A stretch of DNA of 64,000 nt from Symsagittifera roscoffensis (taxonomy: Eukaryota; Xenacoelomorpha; Acoela; Convolutidae), in NCBI RefSeq assembly GCF_963678635.1, contig NC_087071.1, forward strand, positions 22,537,194 to 22,601,193. Direction: 5' to 3'. A program made the translations under genes and the position numbers. The notes below the pieces were generated by a model, which worked only from the letters and a program-made list of their open reading frames with translations, was not told the DNA's origin and did not search any database. Each line of letters begins with the position of its first letter. Positions within the stretch are counted from its first letter, which is position 1. This document shows, piece by piece, positions 10,628-21,000 of the stretch.

Positions 10628-11709
10628 TTGGAGTCACAGGACGCTGTCGAGAAGAAGGTGACGACACTCTTGTCGCTAAGGAGCATCTTCTTACTGCGGC
10701 ACCAGGACTCGATGTGCTTAACTGCTTTTTGGACTCTCCACTGAGCGGTCTCCTTGTTGTGGTCGCTGGCCCAGATCGTGAGGTCGTCTGCGAAGATTGA
10801 GTTCAGCACATCTTTCGGAATGACGTCGGCTACGGAGTTAATGTAAAAGAGAAACAGCATAGGAGAAAATACTGCACCTTGCGGGACTCCGTGGACCAAC
10901 CAGCGGGTTCTGCTGAGGCTACTATTAAACAGGACGCGAAATTGTCGGTTTCTGAGGAAGGCCCAAATCCAGCGGATGAAAGACAGAGGGACTCCGCTCT
11001 CGAACAAGCATAGCAGGAGGTCCTCTTTACAAACCCTGTCATAGGCGCGGGACAAGTCCAGCAGGGCCATGACAGTGCGCTTGGGTTTGCGTTCCTGAAA
11101 ACCATCGCTGATGTTTTGAGAGATTCTAATCAGCTGATCTTTGCAACTGCGGTTTTTCCGGAACCCGGCCTGAGTATGGCAGGACATGCCCCGGGACTCT
11201 GCGAGGTTGTAGAGACGGTGAAATATCATCCTCTCCAGTAACTTCACAATGCAGGAAGTTAAACTGACTGGCCGGTAAGACGCGATACTACTAGCAGGCT
11301 TGGCGGACTTGAGCAGCGGGATGATGACCGCATTACGCCAGACTTGGGGGACAACTCCCTCTCTGAACGACATGTTGAAGACGCGGAGGACTTCAGTCTT
11401 GGCATGGTTACCGAGGTTCTTCAAGAAGGTTGGCGGGACCTCATCGGGGCCGGCTGCTCCACGGTTCTTCATCTTTTTCAGGGCACGATTCAGGTCGACT
11501 ATTGGGAAGTCTGAGGTGGTGCTGTCGTCTGCACTAGGGCTGTTCACTGTGCGTTTCGCTAGGCGAATCCTGCTTCTTTCTTCTGCCGAGAAGCTGATTT
11601 TGCTGACTTTGGCGTAATGAGCCGCAAAGCCATCTGTCTTGGAAGGGTTGCTGGTCAGGATCTTGTCTCCGACCCTTATAGCTTCGTTCGGGGTCAGAGT
11701 CCGCTGCAA
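10552..11709 (-). CDS. Non-LTR reverse transcriptase domain, copy B
   Basis: A 385-codon frame with the same start context (TTG after an in-frame TAG) and the same RT motifs as copy A: LLDLSRAYD, HGVPQGAVFSPMLF and FADD. Only a few residues differ by eye, for example Ser for Phe in the GMSCHTQ segment and Val for Ala in NSVADV. The end is out of frame relative to the thumb, as in copy A. Part of a defective polyprotein. Confidence 0.85.
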   Translation of the reverse strand: MQRTLTPNEAIRVGDKILTSNPSKTDGFAAHYAKVSKISFSAEERSRIRLAKRTVNSPSADDSTTSDFPIVDLNRALKKMKNRGAAGPDEVPPTFLKNLGNHAKTEVLRVFNMSFREGVVPQVWRNAVIIPLLKSAKPASSIASYRPVSLTSCIVKLLERMIFHRLYNLAESRGMSCHTQAGFRKNRSCKDQLIRISQNISDGFQERKPKRTVMALLDLSRAYDRVCKEDLLLCLFESGVPLSFIRWIWAFLRNRQFRVLFNSSLSRTRWLVHGVPQGAVFSPMLFLFYINSVADVIPKDVLNSIFADDLTIWASDHNKETAQWRVQKAVKHIESWCRSKKMLLSDKSVVTFFSTASCDSKWVPSLNMNNLPMKFDPARSSSAFT

Positions 11710-11718
11710 GAGTCCGGG

Positions 11719-12552
11719 CTACCGCTGATGGCTCCAAGGACGCGCCAAGGTCTTCGCGTAGTCCTTTTGGTTTTCCAGCGTTTCCACAAATTCTCTCCAG
11801 CTCTTCTCTTTCTCTTGTTCCACGGCCGAGGCAACGTCACCACAAGCTGCAACCCATTCTTCGCGGCGGGTGTGGACGTGCTTCCGGAGGTTGTTCCTCT
11901 TCTTCACAAGAAGGCGCACTCTGGGGGACAAACCAACTTTCTTCTTTTTGCCAGGTTTGGTTTTCCCGACGTGGGCTTTGCCCACCTCCGTGATGGCTTC
12001 CGTGAATCTCTTCGCGCTGGCTCTGACGGTAGGGAGGATTTCACAGAGGGCGGCCTCCGACTCTAAGGCGTCGTTGAAGGCGTTCCAGTTGATGTTTTTT
12101 GTCTTCCAGCGGGCGGGTTTCGGAGTTTGAAGGAACAGGCCTACTCTGCAGCGCAGAGTGATCACCATTGGTTGGTGGTCAGATCCTAGACACTCTCCCA
12201 CTGTCCATTCAGTTCTGGACCTCCAACGGGTGTGGACGAGGAAGGTGTCGGGCGAGCTCTCTCCTGTTGTCCCTCTGTTAATCCGGGTGGGCGTACCGTC
12301 TTTGGCGCACAGGAGGTCGTTGTCTGCCATCCACTCCTCAATGCGGTCCCCTCTGCTGTCCTGGGGTTGGTGCAGGTCCCAGAGGCGGGAGTGGGCGTTG
12401 ACATCCCCTCCGTAAAAGCAGTCGACGCCGGACGGGAGGTTGTCGTCACTTGTTATGCTGTCGTCACATATGTTGTCGTCACAATTGCTGTCGTCACAAT
12501 TGCTGTCGTCACTTGTTATGCTGTTAGCTTCTTTTTTGACGCTCGCTTCCAA
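11719..12552 (-). CDS. Endonuclease C-terminal half and EN-RT linker, copy B
   Basis: A 277-codon frame, uninterrupted where copy A has a TAA. Residues from about 41 show GGDVNAHSRLWD, RWRSRTEW and GSDHQPM of the APE-type endonuclease. Then follows a basic linker with KKKKVGLSPRVRLLVKKR and SWREFVETLE, ending at the TAG shared with copy A. The N-terminal 35 or so residues (SITSDDSNCDD... repeats) are encoded by the flanking gtcgtcac array, so the ORF is a chimera of flank and element. The N-terminal half of the endonuclease is absent, so it is very unlikely to be active. Confidence 0.7.
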   Translation of the reverse strand: MEASVKKEANSITSDDSNCDDSNCDDNICDDSITSDDNLPSGVDCFYGGDVNAHSRLWDLHQPQDSRGDRIEEWMADNDLLCAKDGTPTRINRGTTGESSPDTFLVHTRWRSRTEWTVGECLGSDHQPMVITLRCRVGLFLQTPKPARWKTKNINWNAFNDALESEAALCEILPTVRASAKRFTEAITEVGKAHVGKTKPGKKKKVGLSPRVRLLVKKRNNLRKHVHTRREEWVAACGDVASAVEQEKEKSWREFVETLENQKDYAKTLARPWSHQR

Positions 12553-12803
12553 ATTTACGATTTCTTCGGTTGCCTTTTTTCGGGATAATTACCTTCATGG
12601 TTGTTTTTTTTTTGTTATTTAGTGTTGATTCAAACCTCAAAGAGTTTAGATTCATTCTTCTTGATCTCTTCAGAGCTGATTCCCTTTCAACCAACATCAA
12701 CGGTATCTTGATTGCCAATAATAATACAGAAAATTACAGGTCTTCCACACATAACGTAACAATTCCTGTATTGCATGTTTTGTCAATCTGCGCATAAAAG
12801 CCC
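12439..12803. repeat. Shared flank of the non-LTR copies
   Basis: Matches 7,921-8,267 closely, ending at gcgcataaaagccc in both places. It includes the gtcgtcac array and a stretch that on the minus strand reads as a Lys/Arg-rich frame (12,718-12,524). Because the sequence beyond the truncated element end is the same at both loci, the two copies derive from one insertion. Confidence 0.7.
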
Positions 12804-14182
12804 ATGAGTGACACTACGCTGCTCGATGCTTGCTTCATTAAACTTTCTCAACATGGTTCCATACCACTCCACTGCTTCATTTTGTATGCCACAAGCTGCT
12901 ATCTGCAGCCTCAATAAGTACCATATTGGGACAAGTATCAGGTTCAGAAACTAAAGTGATAGCTCAGGGGCAATCAAAGCGCAAATCGGTGGACAAAATG
13001 GGAGGAGTAATGATCGATTCGATCACATAGGAAAACATAGGAAATCCAAGGATTGACAAAAAAAACTTGATAACTTATATTACACGGAGAGGGATGGCTC
13101 AAGTCAAAAACCCAAAATGTGCGACGGCCAAGAACCGGCCCTTAGAAATAAACTTACTAATCGTATAAAATAGAAATATTAGAAATAAACTTATTAATAA
13201 ACTTATTAGTCGTATTAATCTGAACTACAATGTATTTAGATCTTACTTCCATTGGGAAATGTGAGTTGCCACAAACACGATGCCAATCTTCTTAGTTCAT
13301 ATAAGGTAGTTTAAGTAGCTTCAACCTGGCACAGTAAGTGTCAACATGAGCCTACCTATAAATCATTACCTAAACTTGTCTAGCTACTCGAGTCTTGAAT
13401 TACGGAGTTACTATACAGTTACTGAATTAAAGGATTTGAACAGAAAGGTTTCATCGATCATTGGTAGCTCTCACTGTCAGTTTCCTGTGGACGTCTCAAT
13501 TGAAGGCGTCTCATTGCAAAAACTCATTTGTCTTAGTAATTGAACCGGTTAGAATAGTATTTTTTTCACATGTCGTGAACTTTCTGATCGTGTGTTCCAA
13601 GTTGGTCAGTTCTGATATTATACAAGTTATATAAAAAAGTTCCTTGATCCGAGTTTCATCGCGCAACATTTTCATTGTTCGTATTTTTGTCTCGTCCAAG
13701 TATACCCATTATGGTACCTAAAAATTTTCTCAAAATTGTGTTTTTTCGATGTTCTGTCATGTCATTTTTAAATCGATCTTACGGTATATCCCTTCTCGTC
13801 TCGCAGACTCGCCATTTTTGATACGACTCTTGTATTTTATTTAACGGATTGGGTAGCAGATGTTGTCTATTACTCCGAACAGGTTGGCAATCGCACTTTT
13901 ATGATGTGTGCCAGATGTTCTGACATACTAATTGCTACTTCTGTTCTGATTTATTTTTGTAGTTATAGTAGTGTGACCTTCGGTATTGATTAGATAACAG
14001 TCAGAACCTTTCATGACTTGACCATCGGTCGATCTTTGTTAGTTTGTCTCAGTTTTTGAACAAACGCTTGAGTTCACACTTCATTTTATGAATTTTATTC
14101 TTTTAAGTCATTGTACAAACCCTGTACATAACAAAGTTGTCTATGAGAACATTTTATGATGGCGCAGTCAAATGAATAGAAC
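12804..14182. other. Gene-free stretch present only beside copy B
   Basis: Begins atgagtgacactacgctg and has no counterpart beside copy A. Only short frames occur and none looks real. It leads into a degraded gag at 14,183. Confidence 0.4.
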
Positions 14183-14760
14183 TTGCGTGGAATTCCTTCA
14201 TCCTGGCCAAATCATACCATGAAGCCACCACATTCCTGGACCCAGTGCAGCCACCATTTTCAATTGGCGATAATTGCTAAAGAGAATCTGGATATCGATA
14301 GTTTTGACGGACCGGAGGTACCGGAAACTCAAAAGCCAATTTTAGAACAAGCAACAGGAAGTGAGCTGGACACCAAAAGAGTCAGCTGAGAAGCAAGGAA
14401 CGAAAACGCATTGAAATTATGCAAAGCCGCCGAGGAAAAGCGGATCAACGAAATAAAGAAAACGTTCAACTATATGAGACCATCAGAAGCCGACAAGAAG
14501 CTACGCTTTATCTTATTTTTAGCAATTGGCAGCGAGGGAAAAAGCGCCCAGAAAAACCCTCGGGTGAAAATTTATCAATATAAGTTACCGAGTTCTGTAA
14601 TCTTCTACACGTTGCCTTTAAATAACCTCCTAAGACAACTTTCGAGAGGTACAAATTGTTCAACCGCAAACAAAAAGATTGGGAGTCATTTGAACAATTT
14701 TGGGGCTCGCTGACAGATCTAGCTTGTACATGCAACATTCGGGAGACCGACGAAGAGGAA
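14183..14760 (+). pseudogene. Degraded LTR-retrotransposon gag fragment
   Basis: Frames broken by several shifts carry gag-like pieces. One frame reads NYMRPSEADKKLRFILF and another, near 14,645-14,760, reads KLFNRKQKDWESFEQFWGS followed by LTDLACTC and ends EEELIR. This resembles the capsid region of Ty3/BEL gag proteins (K..R.Q...ES...F...L..LA..C.....EE..IR). The coding match stops exactly where repeat R2 begins, at ag|gtacgt, which has the form of a 5' splice site. Confidence 0.5.
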
Positions 14761-16346
14761 TTGATTAGGTACGTTTCTTAACGCAAACTATTGCGTTTTG
14801 GGGATTTTTTTTTTTCTAATTGTGCAAAACTAAGTGTTCCAAGGGTAATGAGATATAAAATCTGCAAATAGTTTTCAAAAGTTAATTTCATTATCAACGT
14901 TCTGGCAACTAACATGTAACTAAAAATTTCGAATTGAAAAATCTCATTTACATTGCAGAATTTTTACTTGTCAGTTATTCTCAAAGTTTAATTTCAGGCA
15001 AAATATCTAGAAGAAAAATCAATCGAAAAGCATACGTAAAATTTTATTTCCTTTGGTTCTCTACCTATTGATTGCTTAGCAAATCTGAATAAAATCTGAA
15101 CAAATTGAGCATACAGAAACGTCATTAATAATCTTTTTAAATCGATGTTAATGATATTAAAACGCCTAGAAAAAATGAAACCAAAGCAACTTGATAAAAC
15201 GAATTCAAAACGATTTGGAATCGAATGAAATTGATTTTTTTTAGTTCTGTGCTGCATAATCTGTACAAAATCAAATTGCAAATACTTTGTTGTCATTACG
15301 GGAAGAACAGTCTCAACCAATCAACGCCCGGTAATTCTCCACTCACTGACCTTGCCGCTTTTTTCTTTTTTTTTTAAATCTGATTGGTTAACAGAACTTT
15401 TCGCATTCGATTCTTCGCGCATGAGGGATTTTTCAGTCTTCACATCCCTGGACTCCAAGCGAATTCTGAACTTCTATACAGATGCTACCTCATCACTTTC
15501 GTCTCTCTCTCTTTCTTATCAACCCCGCAGTTGAGTTCCACAGATAAAAGTTGATCGTGTTTTGTTTTCAACTTTTCGCCAACTGTATCATAATTTTTTT
15601 CAGTCAAATCAAAAAAATCCATTTAAATAGATTGTTACTGATTGTAATGAAGTTTGATTTTTTTTCTACACTCTGTTTAAAATTTTTAAACACAGTGCCT
15701 TAAAAAATGACAGTTTTTTTTGGCTCCACACACGTTCTGTTACGTGCAAAAATGAAATTTATCTCGGCGAAAATTCTTAATTTTTTAGTTTCAATTTTTT
15801 TCATTCACATATTTACACCCTTCCTTGTCTAATTTAGGTTCTTCTTTTACTCCTTGCTACCGTTCTATGTTCACAGAGGCTGGGGCTGATTAACAAACGA
15901 CTTAACCACTTAACCACCTAATAGACCTCTTAACCACCTCCTCCCTCTCACGTTCGGGCAACGGGTAAAATTGTGGGTACTGTTAATGGGAATAGGGGGA
16001 TGGAGAAGTAGGTGTTTTGAAGGGTGAGGACTAGAGACGCGTGCCGGCTCAACCGAGCATGCTCGGCGGCTCGAAGCAAAAATTGCTGGTGGCGGCTGCT
16101 CAGCCGGCTGAGAGCATCCTGGTTTTCTCATCTTTTGAAAAGGGACTCTGAAAGATATTTATTAGTTGTGTACGTCTTTAACTAGCGCTTAAATTTCATG
16201 AACAAAAATCAAGTGTTTGAAATTAGTGGCTGATAGTTGTGATTGTAGTTACACGTAGTTAACTAATTAGAACGATGGCCAACGCATTAGAATATCAGCT
16301 GACGCAATTCAGTAGCTGGCTCCTTACTGTATTACTCACTAAATGA
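14757..16346. repeat. Dispersed repeat R2, copy 2
   Basis: Homologous to 8,393-9,437 from ggaattgattaggtacg to the end attactcactaaa. It is longer than copy 1 because of extra sequence at about 15,580-15,945 and 16,044-16,200. Its end abuts the sequence that carries the Mutator-like MITE. Confidence 0.75.
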
Positions 16347-16359
16347 TTCAACCGAGGTG

Positions 16360-16762
16360 GGTGGCGTCCCTCATGCTTGAAGGACCGAATGCTTGAAATT
16401 TATTTTAGCTTACTTTCAGCCAATCAGAATTGAGTATTCAAAATCTCAAAGTAAATCGTGAAAATCTCGAAGTACGAAAATAAATCCAGGCCAATAGTGT
16501 TAATACTGACCGATTAGATAATAAGCAGATGAAAAATTCTTATGATTTTGAACTCATTAAACTTGATGTTTATCTGAATAGTTTTGCGGTAGTAACCCGC
16601 AATTTGTAATATATTTGATTATTTTCTACTGATTTAAAACATTTTCTGTTAATATTGACTTCGATTTTGTGAGAAAGGCATTCAGCCAATAGAGATGTTT
16701 AGCGATTTTGATTGGCTGAAATTTTTCAAGCATTCGGTCCTTCAAGCATGAGAACCCTCCCC
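16360..16762. mobile_element. MITE, Mutator-like (9-bp target duplication)
   Basis: A 403-bp unit flanked by accgaggtg at 16,351-16,359 and again at 16,763-16,771, a perfect 9-bp direct repeat. The inner parts of the ends are inverted repeats of 28 bp: tcatgcttgaaggaccgaat and onward at 16,371-16,398, with the exact complement at 16,723-16,750. The outermost 10 or so bases match less well. A cagccaatcaaaat-type motif follows inside each arm. No coding capacity. The duplication length suggests a Mutator-type transposase; this is inference. Confidence 0.8.
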
Positions 16763-16771
16763 ACCGAGGTG

Positions 16772-18064
16772 TATTTCGTGGCGGCGGAGTGTTGCTTTGA
16801 ACTCCGGTGACGGCTGAGACCGCTGGCTCGCACCTCTAGGGATGAGTGCGGCTTCTAGAGTGAGTGGCTACAAAAAGGCACGAAGATGAATATGACGTTC
16901 TTTGGTCGTTGGGGTTCTAGTTTTGCAGAACGCTGCAAACAAAAAGTCACGTTTTAACATTTACACAAATTAATCGTTTTTCAAGTATTTTCACGAACAA
17001 AAACAGTTTTGAAACTGAAAGTTTTACAATTATATCAATCATAACGGTTTGTAATGGTTTTTTAAAAATTGAAATTAATCGATTAAATTCTCCCACAAAT
17101 CTATTCTCATGCTTAAATTGGTCAAAATTTTTTATATTTTAAATCATAAATTAGATTCCCGGAAGTTTTTGTGAGGGAAATCTTGTCTACCTCGGGTTCT
17201 CAAAATTTTGAAAATTTTTATTTTCAAAAAGACGAAAATTTTTGTTGCAAATACTTCCAACATTAACTGATTTTCGGAGTAATGGTATAATTAATGCCAA
17301 GCTAGCAATAATCTTTTCGCTCAACGAATCTGAATGAAGTAGTTAACATAAGACTGCTCCTTTTGATGTCTCATTTTAGTTTCTCACAAATTTCCATCGG
17401 TTAAGACCGTTTAGTCACTTGAAATGTTGTATTTTTCACCAATATTGCCAATAACTTGGAATTAACTATACCTCCTGCTAAATTTTTTATCATGAAAAGT
17501 GATGATTTTAACTATCCGAAAAACAATTCGAACAAAACTTGAATTCAAAAGTGTTTTTCTCAAATTGGGTTGATTTTAGACTAAGACTCATGGAAACATA
17601 ACTAACTCAAATTGTGAGTAAACTAACAGTTACAATTATGCAATATACTTTCTGTTGCCTTTATTCAGAACAAATGATATAGATTTTCACTGGTTAAAAA
17701 CAAATGTCTGAAGGTCAAGGTCATCAGCACAAAGGTCTCATGTACATATCATACATACATTTACCTTTTCAAGAGGGTTAAGTTGAAGTTTTGTGTTAAA
17801 ATCTAACAATAATATCAGTTTATCTCAGATTTCAAAAACTGCTGTAGTTTTGAGAATGAGGTTGAGTAAATGCGCTTAATTCAATGCTTTTTGGTTTACT
17901 GTATTTTTGTTTTAAGTTAATTTTAATCGCGCAACGGACATTTTCAATCGAAAATTTGTAACTTTGTTTGTTGCACGCATTACACCAATCCGAATGGCAA
18001 CTTTATGAAGTTTTAGTTTTTTTAAAAGAGATTCAGAGAGCCGAGCAAAAAGAGACATATGTAA
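16772..18064. other. No gene recognised; GC-richer start
   Basis: 16,772-16,900 is distinctly GC-richer than its surroundings (ggcggcggag, gacggctgagaccgctgg) but carries no long frame. The remainder up to the coiled-coil gene's last exon is AT-rich without features I can support. Confidence 0.4.
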
Positions 18065-21000
18065 TTAGATAAAGTTGGACATCGGTGACTTCATTTCTTT
18101 GTTCATTTTCTTGGGTTCTTGCGTCAAATTTAGCGACAAATCTTTCCTTGGTTGCTTTTTGGTTTGAGTTTGTTCACACGTTGCAGCTGGATCTGACCCT
18201 TTTGACTGAGATAATTCTTGAATATGAGCTTTGAACTCATTAAATTTTTCAAGAATATTTTGCATTGCAGTTTTCATGTTTTTGTTCTCCGTTTCCAAAT
18301 CCACAATTCTTGACTCGGCTTTCTTTAAAGCATCTTGCACCTGCGTTAGATCAGAAGACAGTGATTTGTCGTCTGTTTCGACTACGAGCGAAGTGTTTGT
18401 AGATTCATCTGCTTGCCTGCATTCAGACTTCTCGAGCCATTTCCAGTCACCGTTAGTTGATGAGATTTTTCTTTTGACCTCTTCATCGGTGTCGACTTCA
18501 CTTCGCCGAGAAAACTCTTCATCTTGGCTGAAATCGTGGAAACATTTCGAGTTCTCAAGAATTCGCACTTTGTTGCCTATTTTTTCAACGGATGTCTGGA
18601 GTTCTTTTGTTTGCCGATTCAAATGCTCAATATTAGAAGACTGGAGCTCGGTTATTTGTTTAGTAGTTTTTTCTGCTTCTTCGGGCGAAGGACTTTCGAA
18701 AACAATTGATATTCGTTGAACCCCTGAATGATTGGGTGTGTGAATGACCAATGGCTCTTTCGGAAGTTGAGGAGGCGCTGATTCAGTCATATGCCCCATT
18801 TTCTCATTTGGTAACTAAAATAGAACCAAAAAGGGTACAAGCTAACTTTCCCATGATAGAACTATACGAATAGTTTGATTGCAAAAAACTGTGATTCGGG
18901 GCTATGAAAAGATATTTTAGCTATAAAAAATGATCCCACTGAAAATAAGTAAAATAAAAGGAATCAGTTACATTTTTTAGTCGTAATAATTTCTCCGGTT
19001 CATCTCAACTCAATCAATATGTCAATCGAAACTCAATCAATATCAGTGGCGGATCAAGGACTCTCTCTAGGGTGTGTGTGTGGGGGGGGGGGGCGGATTT
19101 TCGAAAAAAAATTGTCGACTATTTCATAGGTCGACCAGCGCTCTCAGTACATCAAAAATCCCTTTTTTGACCAAAATTTTGCGCCGCAGACAAATTTTTG
19201 AAAGAGCAGATCAAAAAAACCAACTTTGGGTGATCGAAAACTTGGGTTTTTTCGGCGCGCACTAGCCTTCAAAGTTAGTATATATTGGTCCCTAAGGCGC
19301 TTCTAAAAATTTTTAGGGTTGGTCGGCACAAAATTGATGCCATAACAACACCAAAAGAGGGGACCCTGTGGTTTGTGATGGGGTCGAAACACTGAGGAAA
19401 GAAGTCCAACCTCCCCCCCCCCCCAAATCCGTGCATGATCAATATACTTAATCAAAAACTCAATCAATATATCAATACAGGGGCATATCTAGAATTTTTT
19501 CGACGGGGGGATTTTTACAAAATTTTCGAAAATTTTCTCGACCTTTTTTTTAGGTCGACCGAATTGTTTTTTTTCGAGCTCTCCTAAGCGCGGTTTAGTC
19601 CCTAAAGACATTTTTAGGCAATTTTTGAAAAATATCGACCAAAAATTTGCGCTTTTTTGGCACGCGCTCCCCCCTCAAAGTTAGTATATATTGGCGCCGA
19701 CGGCGCCCTTACAAAAATTTTGATGGTCGGCCGCCAAAACAGGTCTTCTTAAAAAGTACCAAAGGGGGACCCTTTGGGTCGGCAGGGGGTCGAAACCCTG
19801 AAAGAAGATGGCTTCCGCCCACCCCCATCCCACCCCCCCTTAATCCGCCCTGTATCAATATAATTAAACTGGTTAAAATACTCTGTCCGGTTAATCTCAA
19901 ATCAAATTAATATATGAACTACTTTCAAATCCTTAATTTCTGATACTCAACATGATTGCTCATTTCAGAGCGAAGCTCTGAGTGTTCTGACGACTGCCTT
20001 TCAACATCAATGAACATTAATTCCGACAGCCTTTTACTTTTTTCAGTTGTTTTTTAAAACTTTCCCCACAAGCTTATGTCTGCTATAGAATGATCTTTTC
20101 AGCAGCCACTAACGCATTGATAAGACCAAATATGCCTCAATTCAACTTTAAACAATTCCAGGACCTGAAAAAATTGCCGTTAACGCATTCATAGCACGAA
20201 AAAAATTGAGCATTAACTTTACCAAATTGACCATTGTTGAAACCCCACAGTTTTGCTTAGACTGCCATGTATGTTTCAGCAGTGCTCGACCTATGTTTTG
20301 ACTTTCTCGACCTATTTGTCAAAATTATCGATCATAATTGGGTATAATTCGACTTTTACTACCCAAATCGGGTACGTTTCGACTATGCACTTGACTTAAA
20401 AATTGCTTACCGACCGCAAAACTGCACTTGCTTGACTCTCAAAGTCTAAACATAAGTCGAGCAGCTCAACCTGGGTCATGGTGACTTTTTATGTCAGAAA
20501 AAATTATTTTTGTAAATATTTATTTTGAGAAAAGTTCAGTCCTATGGTCTGAAATAAAAGGATGCATAATAATCAAAATTGATCAACCTCATTTGTTTTT
20601 TGTGTCCTCATGGGGTGGGAAAAATTCCGGTCAAGTCAAGATTTAATAAACGCGGTCAAATTAAAAATTCCAATTTGATTGCGGCAAGCATTTTGCTTTT
20701 GTTAATGCTTTTGTTAATGCACTGCTATGTGCATAATACAATTAAACAGCGTATGAGGCTTTTTTTCAAATTTCTATCAATTTTTATGAAGGAAAGCTTT
20801 TTCATCAACGTTAAAGGATTTTGGGAACAATCTGAGTTTTGTTTTAATACACTAGTCTTCTTTTTTATCACAATAATGATGTCAAACTGTGCATTGGCTA
20901 GGTGCACAGTTTGATGTGTAAAGGTCTCTGGAATTCAGAGACAAGTCTTTACACATGTTAAAATTTTGTCAATACAGCAAAAGAAAATGAAAAAGGAAAG

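Larger units (their letters stand above)
10336..12438 (-). mobile_element. Non-LTR retrotransposon copy B, lacking its 3' end
   Basis: About 99% identical by eye to 5,820-7,920. It includes the same 5'-truncation point in the endonuclease, the same TAG at 11,719-11,721 and the same frame change near 10,552-10,627. Unlike copy A, its endonuclease frame has no TAA. It stops at 10,336 in the RT thumb, so RNase H and the 3' end are missing. Loss of the 3' end with retained 5' flank is the reverse of ordinary retrotransposition and points to duplication and recombination. Confidence 0.85.

Noticed and set aside
20579-20914. 111-codon frame with a hydrophobic stretch
   Set aside because: It runs into a hairpin repeat end, has AT-driven Leu/Phe composition, and lies in repeat-rich intron sequence.
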